A DNA stretch of 64,000 nucleotides, from NCBI GenBank assembly GCA_910589415.1, contig OU342632.1:45993341-46057340 (forward strand), given 5' to 3'. How positions within the stretch are numbered: the stretch's first letter is position 1; each line of letters starts with the position of its first letter. Origin of the DNA: Malachius bipustulatus. Taxonomy: Eukaryota > Arthropoda > Insecta > Coleoptera > Melyridae. A program made the position numbers and the translations under genes. The notes under the pieces are model-generated. The model saw only the letters and a list, made by a program, of their open reading frames with translations, was not told where the DNA came from and ran no database searches. Shown here one piece after another: positions 35,594 through 47,031 of the stretch.

Positions 35594-36806
35594 TTTAAAT
35601 CACACCTTACAGCTGTTACTTTTCAATTTTTGGCACTTATGGAATAACTTTTCATAGTACATGATGATCAACCTCAAATGCAAGTTGCTAGTTCAAGTAT
35701 AAAATTTACGGAAGTTACAAATTTATTAAATTCGAAGTGGACAATAAGTATCAGTCTCACATCAAGAACCTCAGAAACTATAGGACATTAAACCAAAAGT
35801 CTATAGTAAAAGGAGACCAGAAACAACAGCTTACCGAGACTCAGTTTTTTGTTTTTGTATTTTTGCTACAGAGAGAATTCAGCTTTGTCTTCCTTTTGTA
35901 ATATGGAACTTTTGTAACAAGTACTAATTAGTGCATGACATAGAAACTTACAACCGTCATGCTCAAATGCAATATCAGATCACTCCTTTCAGACATTTAT
36001 ATTATCTGACTTCTACAAAAATTTGGATTCCCTAGATTAACACTTCCCTATCTTCGAGTGACAATAACGGATTTTCTCGAACTTTAAAGAAACACCGGTG
36101 TAAAAAGAGTAACTTTTGAAAATTGTAAAGAAAATTCGTTTTCTAAAGTCACGTAGTTTTTACAGGACGTTACTTAAAAGTTCGCAAGAAGCTGTTTTAT
36201 ATCTCTGGATCCTCGATCAACAAGACGCAATTGTCAGTCTATGAAACTGAAATTTGCCAAGAGTTGGACGTCTGGAAGAAGCGGTCTTGTATTGCATTTG
36301 AGTAATATCGGTCAAGTCGTTTCAAAATGGCGGTTATTTAAATTCGCGTGAAAATTAATATTTTTTTAACGGCTGCATATTATGCAAGTTGGAAGAAAAC
36401 TTTATTACAAATTTGCTTTTTTATTATTATAATTATAGAAGGTGGCTTGTGAAATACAGAGGCAAAGTTGCTCAATTTCGATACTTATCCATTTTATGGC
36501 ACGTTTTCAATGAATTTTTACATGCAGTAAGTAGCTATAAAAAATAAAATAAAAAATGTTTACTGACAAATAATGTTAGGAAACACATTTTTAAAATCCC
36601 ATAAATATTGAAAATTGCGTAAATTTCCAAAAAAATGCACTAATTTGGCGATCGATGCGCGAGAAGGTTTTTACTGATAATGAACTTACAAAAAGTGGGT
36701 ACAAGTACCTAGGTACCACAACGAGTGTAGTTCATGTCCTACCACTCATACGGGATATATGCATTGTGTATTCGCTTGGTCGTGTGGACTTATCCGAACT
36801 ATATTC
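35594..36806 (+). repeat. Upstream part of lysozyme duplication unit, copy 2
   Basis: From about 35937 the sequence matches the region before copy 3 (from about 44555: shared 'aacacttccctatcttcgag'). From about 36161 it also matches the region before copy 1. So copies 2 and 3 share a longer upstream block than copy 1 does. From 35594 to 35936 nothing is recognised. Confidence 0.75.
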
Positions 36807-36839
36807 AATAAATTTTTATTTGAACATAGTCGAATTAGA
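36807..36839 (+). promoter_or_regulatory. Putative core promoter of lysozyme copy 2
   Basis: TATA-like AATAAATT (36807-36814), then TTAG at 36835-36838 where copies 1 and 3 have TCAG. This weaker initiator match could lower expression of copy 2. Inferred only. Confidence 0.3.
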
Positions 36840-36850
36840 ACGACAAAAAC

Positions 36851-39800
36851 ATGAGGTACCCTACGGTGAAGACTTCTCTCATTTATTTGGTTTTATTAAT
36901 TTTTTTAAGTGACCAAGCTACCGGTAAACGTTTCACACATTGCGGTCTAACACAGGAATTGCTTCTACTAGGATTTCCTAGATCGTTTGTTGGGAATTGT
37001 AAGTATTGAATTGTAACGGTATTTAGTGTCATGTAAATTGATCCCAATGGAATATTTTTCAATAAACCCCTAAAGCGTTTTTTTTTTTTACTTTTCGTCT
37101 TAGTATTATTATAATAACAAACAAGTGAATTTTTGTAATGTGTTTTAGGGGTTTGTTTGGTGGAAAGTGAAAGTGGAAGTGATACAGCTCTAGTTACAAA
37201 TCAAGCTCGAGGACGTGGTCTTGGTTTGTTTCAAGTAAATACATTATTCTAATAAAGACCACTGGGAAAGCGTGGAAATTATGTTTTCATTTCAGATAAA
37301 TGATAAAGTTTGGTGTACTTACGGCAGGCGCGGTGGAAGCTGCAACATAAAATGTGAAGGTGAGTGTGTGTAAATAGAAAAGAAAATTTTCAATCACCGT
37401 ACGATTAATTGAGCGTAGTTGTGTGTTTTGGTTTTCGCTATATCAGATAAGTGGACAAAATCAGCCGCAAGGTCTTGAACTTTGATCGTATAGAATTGAA
37501 AATATTAAAAATGCACTAATATGCAAACTTCCTTACCAGGATAATTGAAATTAAGACTAATTCGGATTAATAAAAATGTATCGCTTTGGGCCAACAACAT
37601 TAGATGAATTAGAATCTCGAATTATAAAGTTGATGGGCAACAATTTGGGCAATTATTTCGATTTTCTTTAATTATTAAGTACTTAACTGAATTTTAAAAA
37701 ACCTTTTTACGCATAAATAGTGTATTTTTATGCGTTTCAATAAATTATGAATATTTTCACCGCTTTTTAAATTGGCCTTCTGAAATTTTCCATAGTCAGG
37801 TCATATTCGCGTAGTGGTATACTAGGAAAATTTCATTTTTATTCGTTTGAAAACGTGCCTAAGAATGGATTTTTTAATTAAACAAAACAAAAAAAATTTG
37901 TCAAAATTTACCAATTTTGTGCCTTTTCCTATGCCCGCCCACTCGCTATTAACTTTACTTAAAAAACACTATTATTTACGCTACCTGTGATAAATAATTC
38001 GAAAAAAGTTAGAGGGGGAGTTTTGAAAACCGAAAATTTGAAATTTTAGAGGAATAAACATCATGTAAAAATATTCGAATATCTCCGCCATTTTACTTAT
38101 TTGCTTCTTGAAATTTTTCAGAGTTAAGGGTCATTGGTATGGCTGTCTACTGGAAAAATTTCAGTTCAACTCATAAGCGGTTATAAAAATTTAGCAATTT
38201 TTACCCTTTTTCTATCCACGCCACTGGCTTATTAATAGAAACAATGCAAATTTTATTGCTTTAGCTCAAATTTCAAATAACAACTTGCTGCACTTGCCTT
38301 GCACTTGCACTTGCTGCACAACAAGCATAACTTGCTACATGACAACAAATTACAACATGCAAAGAAATCAAGAATCTTTTGAGGGTCTTTTTTGTCAGAG
38401 GCTCTGACAAACACCAGTTTTACAAAACAAATAAAGCTTTTGTCAGAATATATGGGCAGGTATTAATGTGTAATTTAACCCAAACAAATGTCAAATCTAA
38501 ACGTTCGAACCACCGTTTCTGCATGATCCAATTTGGTAGGTGCATGCTTACAAAATACTATTTACGCACCCTGTGTGCATTTACTGACATTGTATTTTCT
38601 TGAACGAATAATATTAAGTTATTATCGCTGTTTTTGAACTTTATACAGTCTTTTGCTTTTGGTTTTCCTCTTTTGTCAATTGCTTTTCCTTATTTGTCAA
38701 ATGAGTTTCTTATTTTTCTATCTATCAATGATTATAGTCATTGATTTATCAATCAATTTCCTTTTATGTCAAATCAGTTTCACTTTATGTCAATTGCTTT
38801 TCCTATTTACGTGCAGTGACAGTATCATAATATTGGAAAAGCATTTGATAAAAAAGGAATCTCATTTGACAAAAGAGCAATTTCAATTGAAAAATCACGC
38901 ACTGACGTTTGATAAATGGGAAAAAAATTTGACAAATCAGGAAAAGCAATTGACAAAAAACGAAAACCAAAAGAAAAAGACTATAGTCCAATAAAGTCTA
39001 AAAAGTCATATGTATCGATTAAGAATACCCATCCTTCTGATAGTTCGATTTATTTTGTTTCATATACTGGTTCTCGTAGAAACCGTCCAGTTTGTCTAAA
39101 CACTCCATCCCGCATAAATAAGTATACGTCAACATTGGTTTTGAATGAGAATTAAATGCACAAGACAGAGGACAGAATGTCATTACGTGAATAAATTTTA
39201 TGTAGTTGTCAGTGGCTCTCAAACTGACGTAAGCGATTCAATTCATTGTTTGAATGATTTCTTCAATAATTTGCGCTCCTTTACAACTTGACAATGAACT
39301 GTTTGACATTTTCTGGTGAAATTAAAAATATTAATTCGGACGGTTAGTATGACGTCACATCTGACTTTTTAAAGTTAATCCTACTATATAATGTTCTTCT
39401 TATGAATGTTAGTGTTAAATAAACATGCTTCAAAATTAACAATTATTTCGGTTCTGGTTTTTGTCTTGTTCATATTTAGTGCTCATTACTCTTGCATTAC
39501 ATTTTTTAACTTGATTGATTTGGCAGATAGTGATAATAAAATCCTTCATTGAGAACCTAATTTTGATAATTCACTCTATTCACACAAGAGTTGTATAAAC
39601 TTGAACATCAACAATAGCTTATTGTCAATATTCGCTGATTTTATTGCCTCTTGGGTTTAATGCTAAAATAATTCCATAAATCAACCACATCCTTTATTGT
39701 ATTCGTAGTTTTGATTTATATTTCCTTTGTTTATTTACAGGCTTATAGATGTTTTTGGTTTTTGTAATTTCTTGTAATTTTGATTTTAACGATCAATTTT

Positions 39801-42219
39801 TATATTTGCGTCGGATAAAATCATTGACAACATCACCACAAAAAATGCAATAATTTTTCATTGATCGTGTCCAAACAAGAAAATTAATTAAGCGGATTGA
39901 CTGGCATTTTTTAGTTCTATATTAATTACAGAATATGCATATTCTATAAATTGTAATTTTTTATCTTGTAAGTTTGCATCTGCTAAATAATTAAAATATT
40001 AAACAATACAGGGTGTCCCAGCTTATTCGAAGCGGTCTCTGTAGGCCAAACGATGGACTTTTTCAAAAAACTTTTTGAAAATTCAAGTACACAATTACAA
40101 TGGCCATAATTTAAAATTATTTTGGAGTATACAGAGTGTCCCATATGACAGTGGCATATCAAAGTTATGTTTTTTTAAATGGAATGCTCCTATGTTATTG
40201 CATTTTTAGATTGTCTGAGAAGAGAAAATAAGGTTGGCTTTTACAGTTGGTGTTTAAATTCAGAAGTTTTTGAGTTATAAACAAGTGAAAATCGTCATTT
40301 TTCAAGTACAACGAAAACGGCTGAAGATAGAGAAAAACGGCTTACATGTCCCTATTTTAACTTTTTATGTAGGTACTATCCTATGGTATAGAAACATTTG
40401 TACTTTCTTTGATTTTTTTATTTAGCGACGCATGGAGAAATCTCAGAATTTTTCAAATTTTTTATCACCCTGTATAAACATTTCATCTACATCATAGGAT
40501 AGTACATGAAAAAGTAAAATAGGGACATGTAAGCCGTTTTTCTCTATCTTCAGTCGTTTTCCTTGTACCGGGCCTTGAACTTGAAAAATGACGATTTTCA
40601 CTTGTTTATAACTCAAAAACTTCTGAATTTAAACACCAACTGTAAAAGCCAATCTTATTTTCTCTTCTCAGACAATCTAAAAATGCAAAAACATAGGAGC
40701 ATTCCATTTAAAAAAACATAACTTTGATATGCCACTGTCATATGGGACACTCTGTATGCTCCAAAATAATTTTAAATTATGGCCATTGTGATTCTGTACT
40801 TGAATTTTCGAAATTTTTTTTGAAAAAGTCCATCGTTTGGCCTACAGAGACCGCTTCGAATAAGCTGGGACACCCTGTATATAAAATGACTGGGTGGAGG
40901 TGTGATAAGAAATTACCTCGGAGTTGCTCTCAATTCCAGAATATCATTTATTGCTAATTGAAATGACTGCGGGAATTTAGTAAAATACGCAAATATCAAA
41001 TATACAGGGTGGGCCACGGTATACGCCACGGAAGATTATGGCCGTGTCTCTGGATTTTAGGATCTTTTTATTTTTGGAGTGGATAGAGACCCGGCAGAGG
41101 TACGTTTTAAAATTATATTCATAATGTACAGGCTGTCCCAAAAGCATAAAACATATCAAAGTTATGTTTTTTTAAATGGAATGCTCCTATGTTATTGCAT
41201 TTTTAGATTGTCTGAAAAAATAAAATAAGATTGGCTTTTACAGTTGGTGTTTAAATTCAGAAGTTTTTGAGTTATAAACAAGTGAAAATCGTCATTTTTC
41301 AAGTTCAAGGCCCTGTACAACGAAAACGGCTCAAGATAGAGAAAAACAGCTTACATGTCCCTATTTTAACTTTTTATGTACTATCCTATGGTATAGAAAC
41401 ATTTGTGCTTTCTTTGATTTTTTTTATTTGGCGACGCGTGGAGAAATCTCAGAATTTTTCAAATTTTTTATCACCCTGTATAAACATTTCATCTACATCG
41501 TAGGATAGTACATGAAAAGTTAAAATAGGGACATGTAAGCCGTTTTTCTCTATCTCCAGCCGTTTTCGTTGTACAGGGCCATGAACTTGAAAAATGACGA
41601 TTTTCACTTGTTTATAACTCAAAAACTTCTGAATTTAAGCACTAACTGTAAAATCCAATCTTATTTTCTTTTTTCAGACAATCTAAAAATGCAATAACAT
41701 AGGAGCATTCCATTTAAAAAAACATAACATTGATATGTTTTATGCTTTTGGGACAGCCTGTACATTATGAATATAATTTTAAAACGTACCTCTGCCGGGT
41801 CTCTATCCACTTCAAAAATAAAAAGATCCTAAAATCCAGAGACACGGCCATAATCTTCCGTTTCGTATACCGTGGTCCACCCTGTATAACACAAAATAAA
41901 TATCGCAGGAAAATTGGCCTATTGAAAAGTTTTTTTTTAACTAGGTAATGATTTTTTCAAAAGGTCGAAGAGTAGTGTCTTCATCTCGCGAAGAATAGCT
42001 ATTATCCACTCAAACGTTCCAATAATTTTCATTCTCGTTGATAATAGCTATCATTCTTCGCTCGTTGAAGAATATATTAATTTTTCAGATCTGCTCAACG
42101 AAGATTTGATGGATGATGCCGCGTGTGCAAAGAGGATCTTCGATTCAGTCGGATTTAAAAATTGGAACGGATGGATGCGAAAATGCAAAGGAAGATTTTT
42201 GCCACTTCCGATTTGCTAA
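36851..42219 (+). CDS. c-type lysozyme-like protein, copy 2 (4 exons, catalytic Asp absent)
   Basis: Exons 36851-36998, 37149-37234, 37296-37359 and 42089-42219 have the same lengths (148, 86, 64, 131 bp) and phases as in copy 1 and give 142 aa. The signal peptide is more divergent (YPTVKTSLIYLVLLIFLSD), and the mature start is KRFTHC. All eight cysteines and the catalytic Glu (E57) are kept, and the Asp is again missing (RGRGLGLFQIN). Differences from copy 1 include S60 for K, Q68 for R, K131 for N and I141 for P. Exon 3 is identical to copy 1. Intron 3 is 4.7 kb and holds three foldbacks (38643, 40009, 41005). All splice sites are intact, so the gene looks functional despite them. Confidence 0.93.
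38643..38985. mobile_element. Foldback element in lysozyme copy 2 intron 3
   Basis: The left arm (tatacagtcttttgcttttgg...) pairs with the right arm (...ccaaaagaaaaagactata) over about 100-150 bp. Both arms repeat the words 'ttgtcaattgc' and 'tttgtcaaat'. The overlapping ORFs on both strands are products of the palindrome. Confidence 0.7.
40009..40877. mobile_element. Foldback MITE with TA target duplication and an empty-site paralogue
   Basis: Ends CAGGGTGTCCCAGCTTATTC and its complement GAATAAGCTGGGACACCCTG, TA on each side (40007-40008, 40878-40879). The paralogous intron of copy 1 (about 11620-11645) reads 'aacaatatataaaatgactggg' with one TA and no element, so the exact insertion can be read. 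Inside, a second terminus (acagagtgtcccatatgac) at about 40131 brackets a core shared with 41005-41884. Non-coding; arms pair over about 400 bp. Confidence 0.9.
41005..41884. mobile_element. Foldback MITE sharing its core with the neighbour
   Basis: Ends CAGGGTGGGCCACGGTATAC and the complementary GTATACCGTGGTCCACCCTG, flanked by TA. A second terminus (acaggctgtcccaaaagcataa) lies inside at about 41128. From 'atatcaaagttatg' inwards, the ~600-bp core nearly equals the core of 40009-40877, while the outer ends are unrelated. The site is unoccupied in copy 1 intron 3. Confidence 0.85.
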
Positions 42220-42902
42220 ATTACAATAATTAATGTAACAAAAGAGGCTAGTTTTATAATTTTGTTGAAGAAATAAAACTAAAGGGTTTATAATACAATG
42301 TACGTTACATATGATTTTATAATATATACATTTAAAACATTATTGCAGTTATTTTTTCAAATAATTTATTGTTTCTATACCTATCTATATCTACAGGGTG
42401 TTCAAGATATCAAAAAGCAGTCATCATTTTTTTACCACTTTCATTTCTTTTATTTTAATAGGTGTTTGTTTATTCGCATTAACTATTATTGTCATTAGAA
42501 CCTTTCATTTCAATACATGGAAAGGAGTTGCTATGTTTCTCCATGCGGTGACGTTAATAGCTCTTGTAGTATTTCTGGTGTAATGTTTTTCAAAAATTTC
42601 ATTTGTATAAAAATTTTTGAAAAACTCCCATTCAAAGATTTATTTAGAATCATGTTTAAATATTCTTCAGAAGTAGGTACCTAAGCAAATAAACGACTAA
42701 CACCTGCTACCTATTATTTAACTATGACTAACTTTTTGATTGAATTTGACCGATTTATCGATCAATTTTGATGGAATTTAATTTAGAATTTGATTTATTT
42801 GTTATTGATGAACCAATTTTAATCGCTGAATTCGAGAAAACGTTGCATACAATCCGGGTGAAACTTTCTATATTTAGAACTGCCGAGAAAATAATACCTA
42901 TA
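42220..42902. other. 3' flank of lysozyme copy 2
   Basis: Matches the 3' flank of copy 1 to about 42430, including a MITE end at 42393. A 61-codon hydrophobic ORF (42398-42583) begins inside the MITE end and is not supported as a gene. Confidence 0.5.
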
Positions 42903-43664
42903 CAGGCTGTATCTAAATAACACCGAAAAAATTTAAGAGCTGATTCATTGGTCAAAAATAAACAAAAAATTTCGTATAAACGTGTGTTTAGAAATGCACC
43001 CTTTTTGAGATACAGGGTGTCAAAAAAAGATTATTTTACCAGTTTTTTGAAGATATTTGGGGAACCGTTTGAGATATGAAACTCGCCTTTTGTAAATGTC
43101 ATATCATTGATATTTATAGCTACTTTTTTAATACTGAGTTTTTTCATGTGTCATTACAGCGGAGATCTCAGAAATGAGCGAAGTTTTTTTGCCCTTAATT
43201 TTTCGACACTTGTCTTGAAACATTCAAAGCGAGTTTTTCATCGTAAATGCCCGATTTTCTCGAAAATGGCTCACGTTAGCAGTTATAACCAAGAGTGTAT
43301 TTTTGTGTAGAAAACAGTGACAGTTAAAAATGTACTTTTAAAATATCAATTTGCCCAGTGTTGTAGATATTAGGGGCAAAAAAATCCCTCCAACACTAAA
43401 AATCTTCGGCACTGGCATACTTAAAAAAGGTAGTTAACATTAAAATAGTTGTTAATATCAATGATAAGATCTGTACAAAAGCTGAATTCTGTGTCTTATA
43501 CGGTTCCCGAGACATCTTCAAAAAACTCGAAAAACAATCTTTTTTTGACACCCTGTATCTCAAAAAGGGTGCATATCCAGACACACGTTAATAGGAAATT
43601 TTTTGTTTATTTTTTTCAAAGAATCCTCCCCTAAATTTTTTCGGTGTTATTGAGATACACGCTG
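42903..43664. mobile_element. Foldback MITE, CAGGCTGTATC type
   Basis: The left end CAGGCTGTATCTAAATAACA pairs with the right end TGTTATTGAGATACACGCTG, TA on both sides. An inner terminus (gatacagggtgtc) occurs about 110 bp inside each arm, so this is again a nested structure. The arms pair imperfectly over about 180 bp. Confidence 0.8.
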
Positions 43665-44554
43665 TATACATTCTTGTCAATGCTTAATAGGCGCCGCGGA
43701 AAGACTCACCGGATCGCTCCATCTTTTTCAGCCTTTCTGGACTATTTTCTCCAGTGTATTCGATTCTCGATGCGAGTATACGCTGTTCTTGATGCTTGTC
43801 TCTAAACTAAATCATAGATTCTAACGATTTTTTTTACTTACATAATGTTTATAAAAATTACCTGAATTAACAATAAATAACTAGGTACCTACTTAACAAT
43901 AAATCTATTTTGAAGAAGTATAGGTGGGTAAATGTTGGTATACGTTCAATAATAAATTTTAATACTGTTTACGGCTGCTACATACCTACCTCATGCAGGT
44001 GTGATCATGAAATTAATTAAAAAGCAATAGATTATTATTATACCACTCTATGCGTTAATTAAGTTACACTTGGACGCAATTATTCACAAACGGAAAGCAA
44101 TCGAAAATCATAAACCATGAATTTGATTAATAAGTAAAAATTACCTTTGTTGATTTACAGGATAACAACCAATAAATCCTTGATCTAGACAGCCTTGCTA
44201 ACTGTGATTGTTAGATAGGCCAATGTTGTAAACAATTTCAATAATAATAATTTTTGTTCAATATAGCTCAGTTTAAAATGTCACTTTTCAATTCAAGAAG
44301 TGGAGGTAAGAATTACCAAAATTTGTCAAAAAAAATGAGCTCAGTAAGTTTGTCAACTAGTTTTTGACGTGTTTCGTGTCAACTGAGTGCGATTTTTTAG
44401 TAATCACGATTTCACTTGTCGTGTTTTAGTGTATTTTTAATTAAAAAAAAGATTGTATATTTTTTATGAATTGGTCCAATTATGAAACTACATCCATTTA
44501 ATAAAAATGTAAAAATTTCAGTTCAGTTCCTGTGAAAACGAGTCATTAAATGGA
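43665..44554. other. Intergenic, no gene recognised
   Basis: AT-rich sequence with no supported exon or repeat. Confidence 0.45.
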
Positions 44555-45316
44555 CATAGAAACTTATAACCGTCATTCTCAAATGCAATATCAGATCACT
44601 CCTTTCAGACACATCTGAAGTCTACAAAAATTTGGGCTCTCTAGATTAACACTTCCCTATCTTCGAGTGACAATAACGGATTTTCTCTAACTTCAAAGAA
44701 CCACCGGTGTAAAATCTAAATGTGTAACTTTAGAAAATCATTGTAAAGAAAATTCGTTTTCTAAAGTCACGTCCTTTAAGTACGTTCCTTCAAAGTTCGC
44801 AAGAATCTGTTTTGTCACTCGATCAACAATAATATCAACAACAATAAATAAAACTTTAGTACAAATATGCTTTTTTTATTATTATAATAATTATAGAAGG
44901 TGGCTTGTGAAGTATACAGGATCAAACTTACTCATGCAATTTCGATACTCGTCCATTTTATGGCACGTTTTCAATGAATTTTCACAGTAGGTAGATACAA
45001 CAATTAATTATTATACTCATAAACTTTTAATGACATAAAATAAAAAATGTTTACTGACAAATGTTAGGAAAAACATTTTTTAAATGCCATAAATATTGAG
45101 AATTGCGTAAATTTCCAAAAAAATGCACTAATTTGGCGATCGATGCGCGAGAAGGTTTTTACTGATAATGAACTTACAAAAAGTGGGTACAAGTACCTAG
45201 GTACCACAACGAGTGTAGTTCATGTCCTACCACTCATACGTGATATACGTAATTGTGTATTCGCTTGGTCGTGTGGGTTTATCCGAACTATATTATTATT
45301 ATAATTATTAAGTAAC
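44555..45316 (+). repeat. Upstream part of lysozyme duplication unit, copy 3
   Basis: Matches 35937-36806 before copy 2. From about 44775 it also matches 8428-9096 before copy 1. The last ~60 bp, with 'attattaagtaacaataaatt', are closer to copy 1 than to copy 2. Confidence 0.75.
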
Positions 45317-45350
45317 AATAAATTATTAATTGAACATTAGTCGAATCAGA
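45317..45350 (+). promoter_or_regulatory. Putative core promoter of lysozyme copy 3
   Basis: AATAAATT (45317-45324) and TCAG (A at 45348) at the spacing seen before copy 1, 14 bp from the ATG. Confidence 0.35.
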
Positions 45351-45361
45351 ACGACAAAAAC

Positions 45362-47031
45362 ATGAGGTACCTTACGGTGAAGACTTCTCTTATTTTTTCG
45401 GTTTTATTATTTTTTTTAAGTGACCAAGCTATTGGTAAACGTTACACAAAATGCGGTCTAACACAGGAATTGCTTCGACTAGGATTTCCTCGATCGTTTG
45501 TTGGGAATTGTAAGTATTGAATTGAAATTATTATGGCGATGGACTATTATTACAATAAACGACCTTCTAATGTATTTTCGTTATTGAAATTGTAGTTAGG
45601 GTCATATAAATTGATCCTATAATGGAATATTTTTCAATAAAACCCTAAAACAATTCTTTTACTTTTTGTGTTAGTACTTACCTATTATTATAATAACATC
45701 AGACAAGTGAATTTTTGTAATGTGTTTTAGGGGTTTGTTTGGTGGAAAGTGAAAGTGGAAAAGATACAGCTCTAGTTACAAATCGAGCCCGAGGACATGG
45801 TCTTGGTTTGTTTCAAGTAAATACATTATTCTAATAAAAGACCACTGGGAAAGCGTGGAAATTATGTTTTCATTTCAGATAAATGATAAAGATTGGTGTG
45901 CTTACGGCAGACCCGGTGGAAGCTGCAACATAAAATGTGAAGGTGAGTGTGTGTAAATAGAAAAGAAAATTTTCAATCACCGTACGATTAATTGAACGTA
46001 GGTAGTTGTGTGGTTGTGTGTTTTGGTTTTCGCTATATCAGATAAGTGGACAAAATCAGCCGCAAGGTCTTGAACTTTGATCGTATAGAATTGAAAATAT
46101 ACAAATTTCCTTACCAGGATATATTTGAAATTAAAACTAATTCGGATAAATAAAAATAATTATTTTAATATTTTTCATGTCAGTCTAAGTACTTAGGTAT
46201 ATCAGAGATTTGCTATACTTGATTAAATTTAAAATAAAATTTTTGGAACTAATTGAAAAAAAGTATCATTTTTCTGGGTGTATGAGATTTTTGAAAACAT
46301 AATAATACTCTCGCGGGAGCATATATTATGTCTCTTGTATATAATTTGAATAGAAAAAATAAAAATATAATTCCCCGTTTATTTGATCAAGTGGAAGATC
46401 GATGATAAAAATGCGTGATTTAAAGTAAGATTTGACTTTATAGAGCGTTGAATGGAAGAACGATAATTTCAAACTGAACTCATCCTAAAGAGAAGTCCTT
46501 GTATAAACGTTGTATAAAATAAAAGTTGTATAAACTTGAACATCAACAATAGCTTATTGTCAATATTCGCTGATTTTATTGCCTCTTGGGTTTGCTAAAA
46601 TAATTCCATAAATCATTTATATCTCCTTTATTTATTTTCGGGCTTATAGATGTTTTTGGTTTTTGTAATTTCTTGCGATTTTCATTTTAACGATTAATTT
46701 TTATATTTGCATCGGAAAAAATCATTGACAGCATTACCACAAAAACGCCATTTATCATTGATTGTTCCCAAAAAAAAAATTAATTAAACGGATGACTGAC
46801 ATTTTTTGGTCCTATATTAATTACAGAATGTGCATATCCTCTAAATTTTGATTTGTTGTCTGGTAAGTTTTCATTTGCTAAGTAAAATATTATTTTTCAG
46901 ATCTGCTTAACGAAGATTTGATAGATGATTCCGCGTGTGCAAGAAGGATCTTCGATTCATTCGGATTTCGAAATTGGAACGGATGGGTGCGAAGCTGCAA
47001 AGGAAGAAATTTGCCAATTCCCTCTTGCTAA
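45362..47031 (+). CDS. c-type lysozyme-like protein, copy 3 (4 exons, catalytic Asp absent)
   Basis: Exons 45362-45509, 45731-45816, 45879-45942 and 46901-47031 give 142 aa. Exon 1 is identical to that of copy 1, so the signal peptide and first 49 residues are the same. Exon 2 reads ARGHGLGLFQ, again without the catalytic Asp but with E57. Exons 3 and 4 are the most divergent of the family: INDKDWCAYGRPGG in place of INDKVWCTYGRRGG, and changes to S, R, F, R, V, S, N, I and S in exon 4. All eight cysteines are kept. The Val-to-Asp change lies at the position of Trp62 in hen lysozyme, a substrate-cleft residue. Intron 3 is only 958 bp and lacks the foldbacks of copy 2. Confidence 0.93.

Noticed and set aside
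38653..38994. 113-codon ORF in lysozyme copy 2 intron 3
   Set aside because: It spans a palindromic foldback and is mirrored by ORFs on the other strand.
42398..42583. 61-codon ORF with two hydrophobic stretches behind lysozyme copy 2
   Set aside because: It begins inside a MITE end, has no counterpart in the same place behind copies 1 and 3, and shows no recognisable family.
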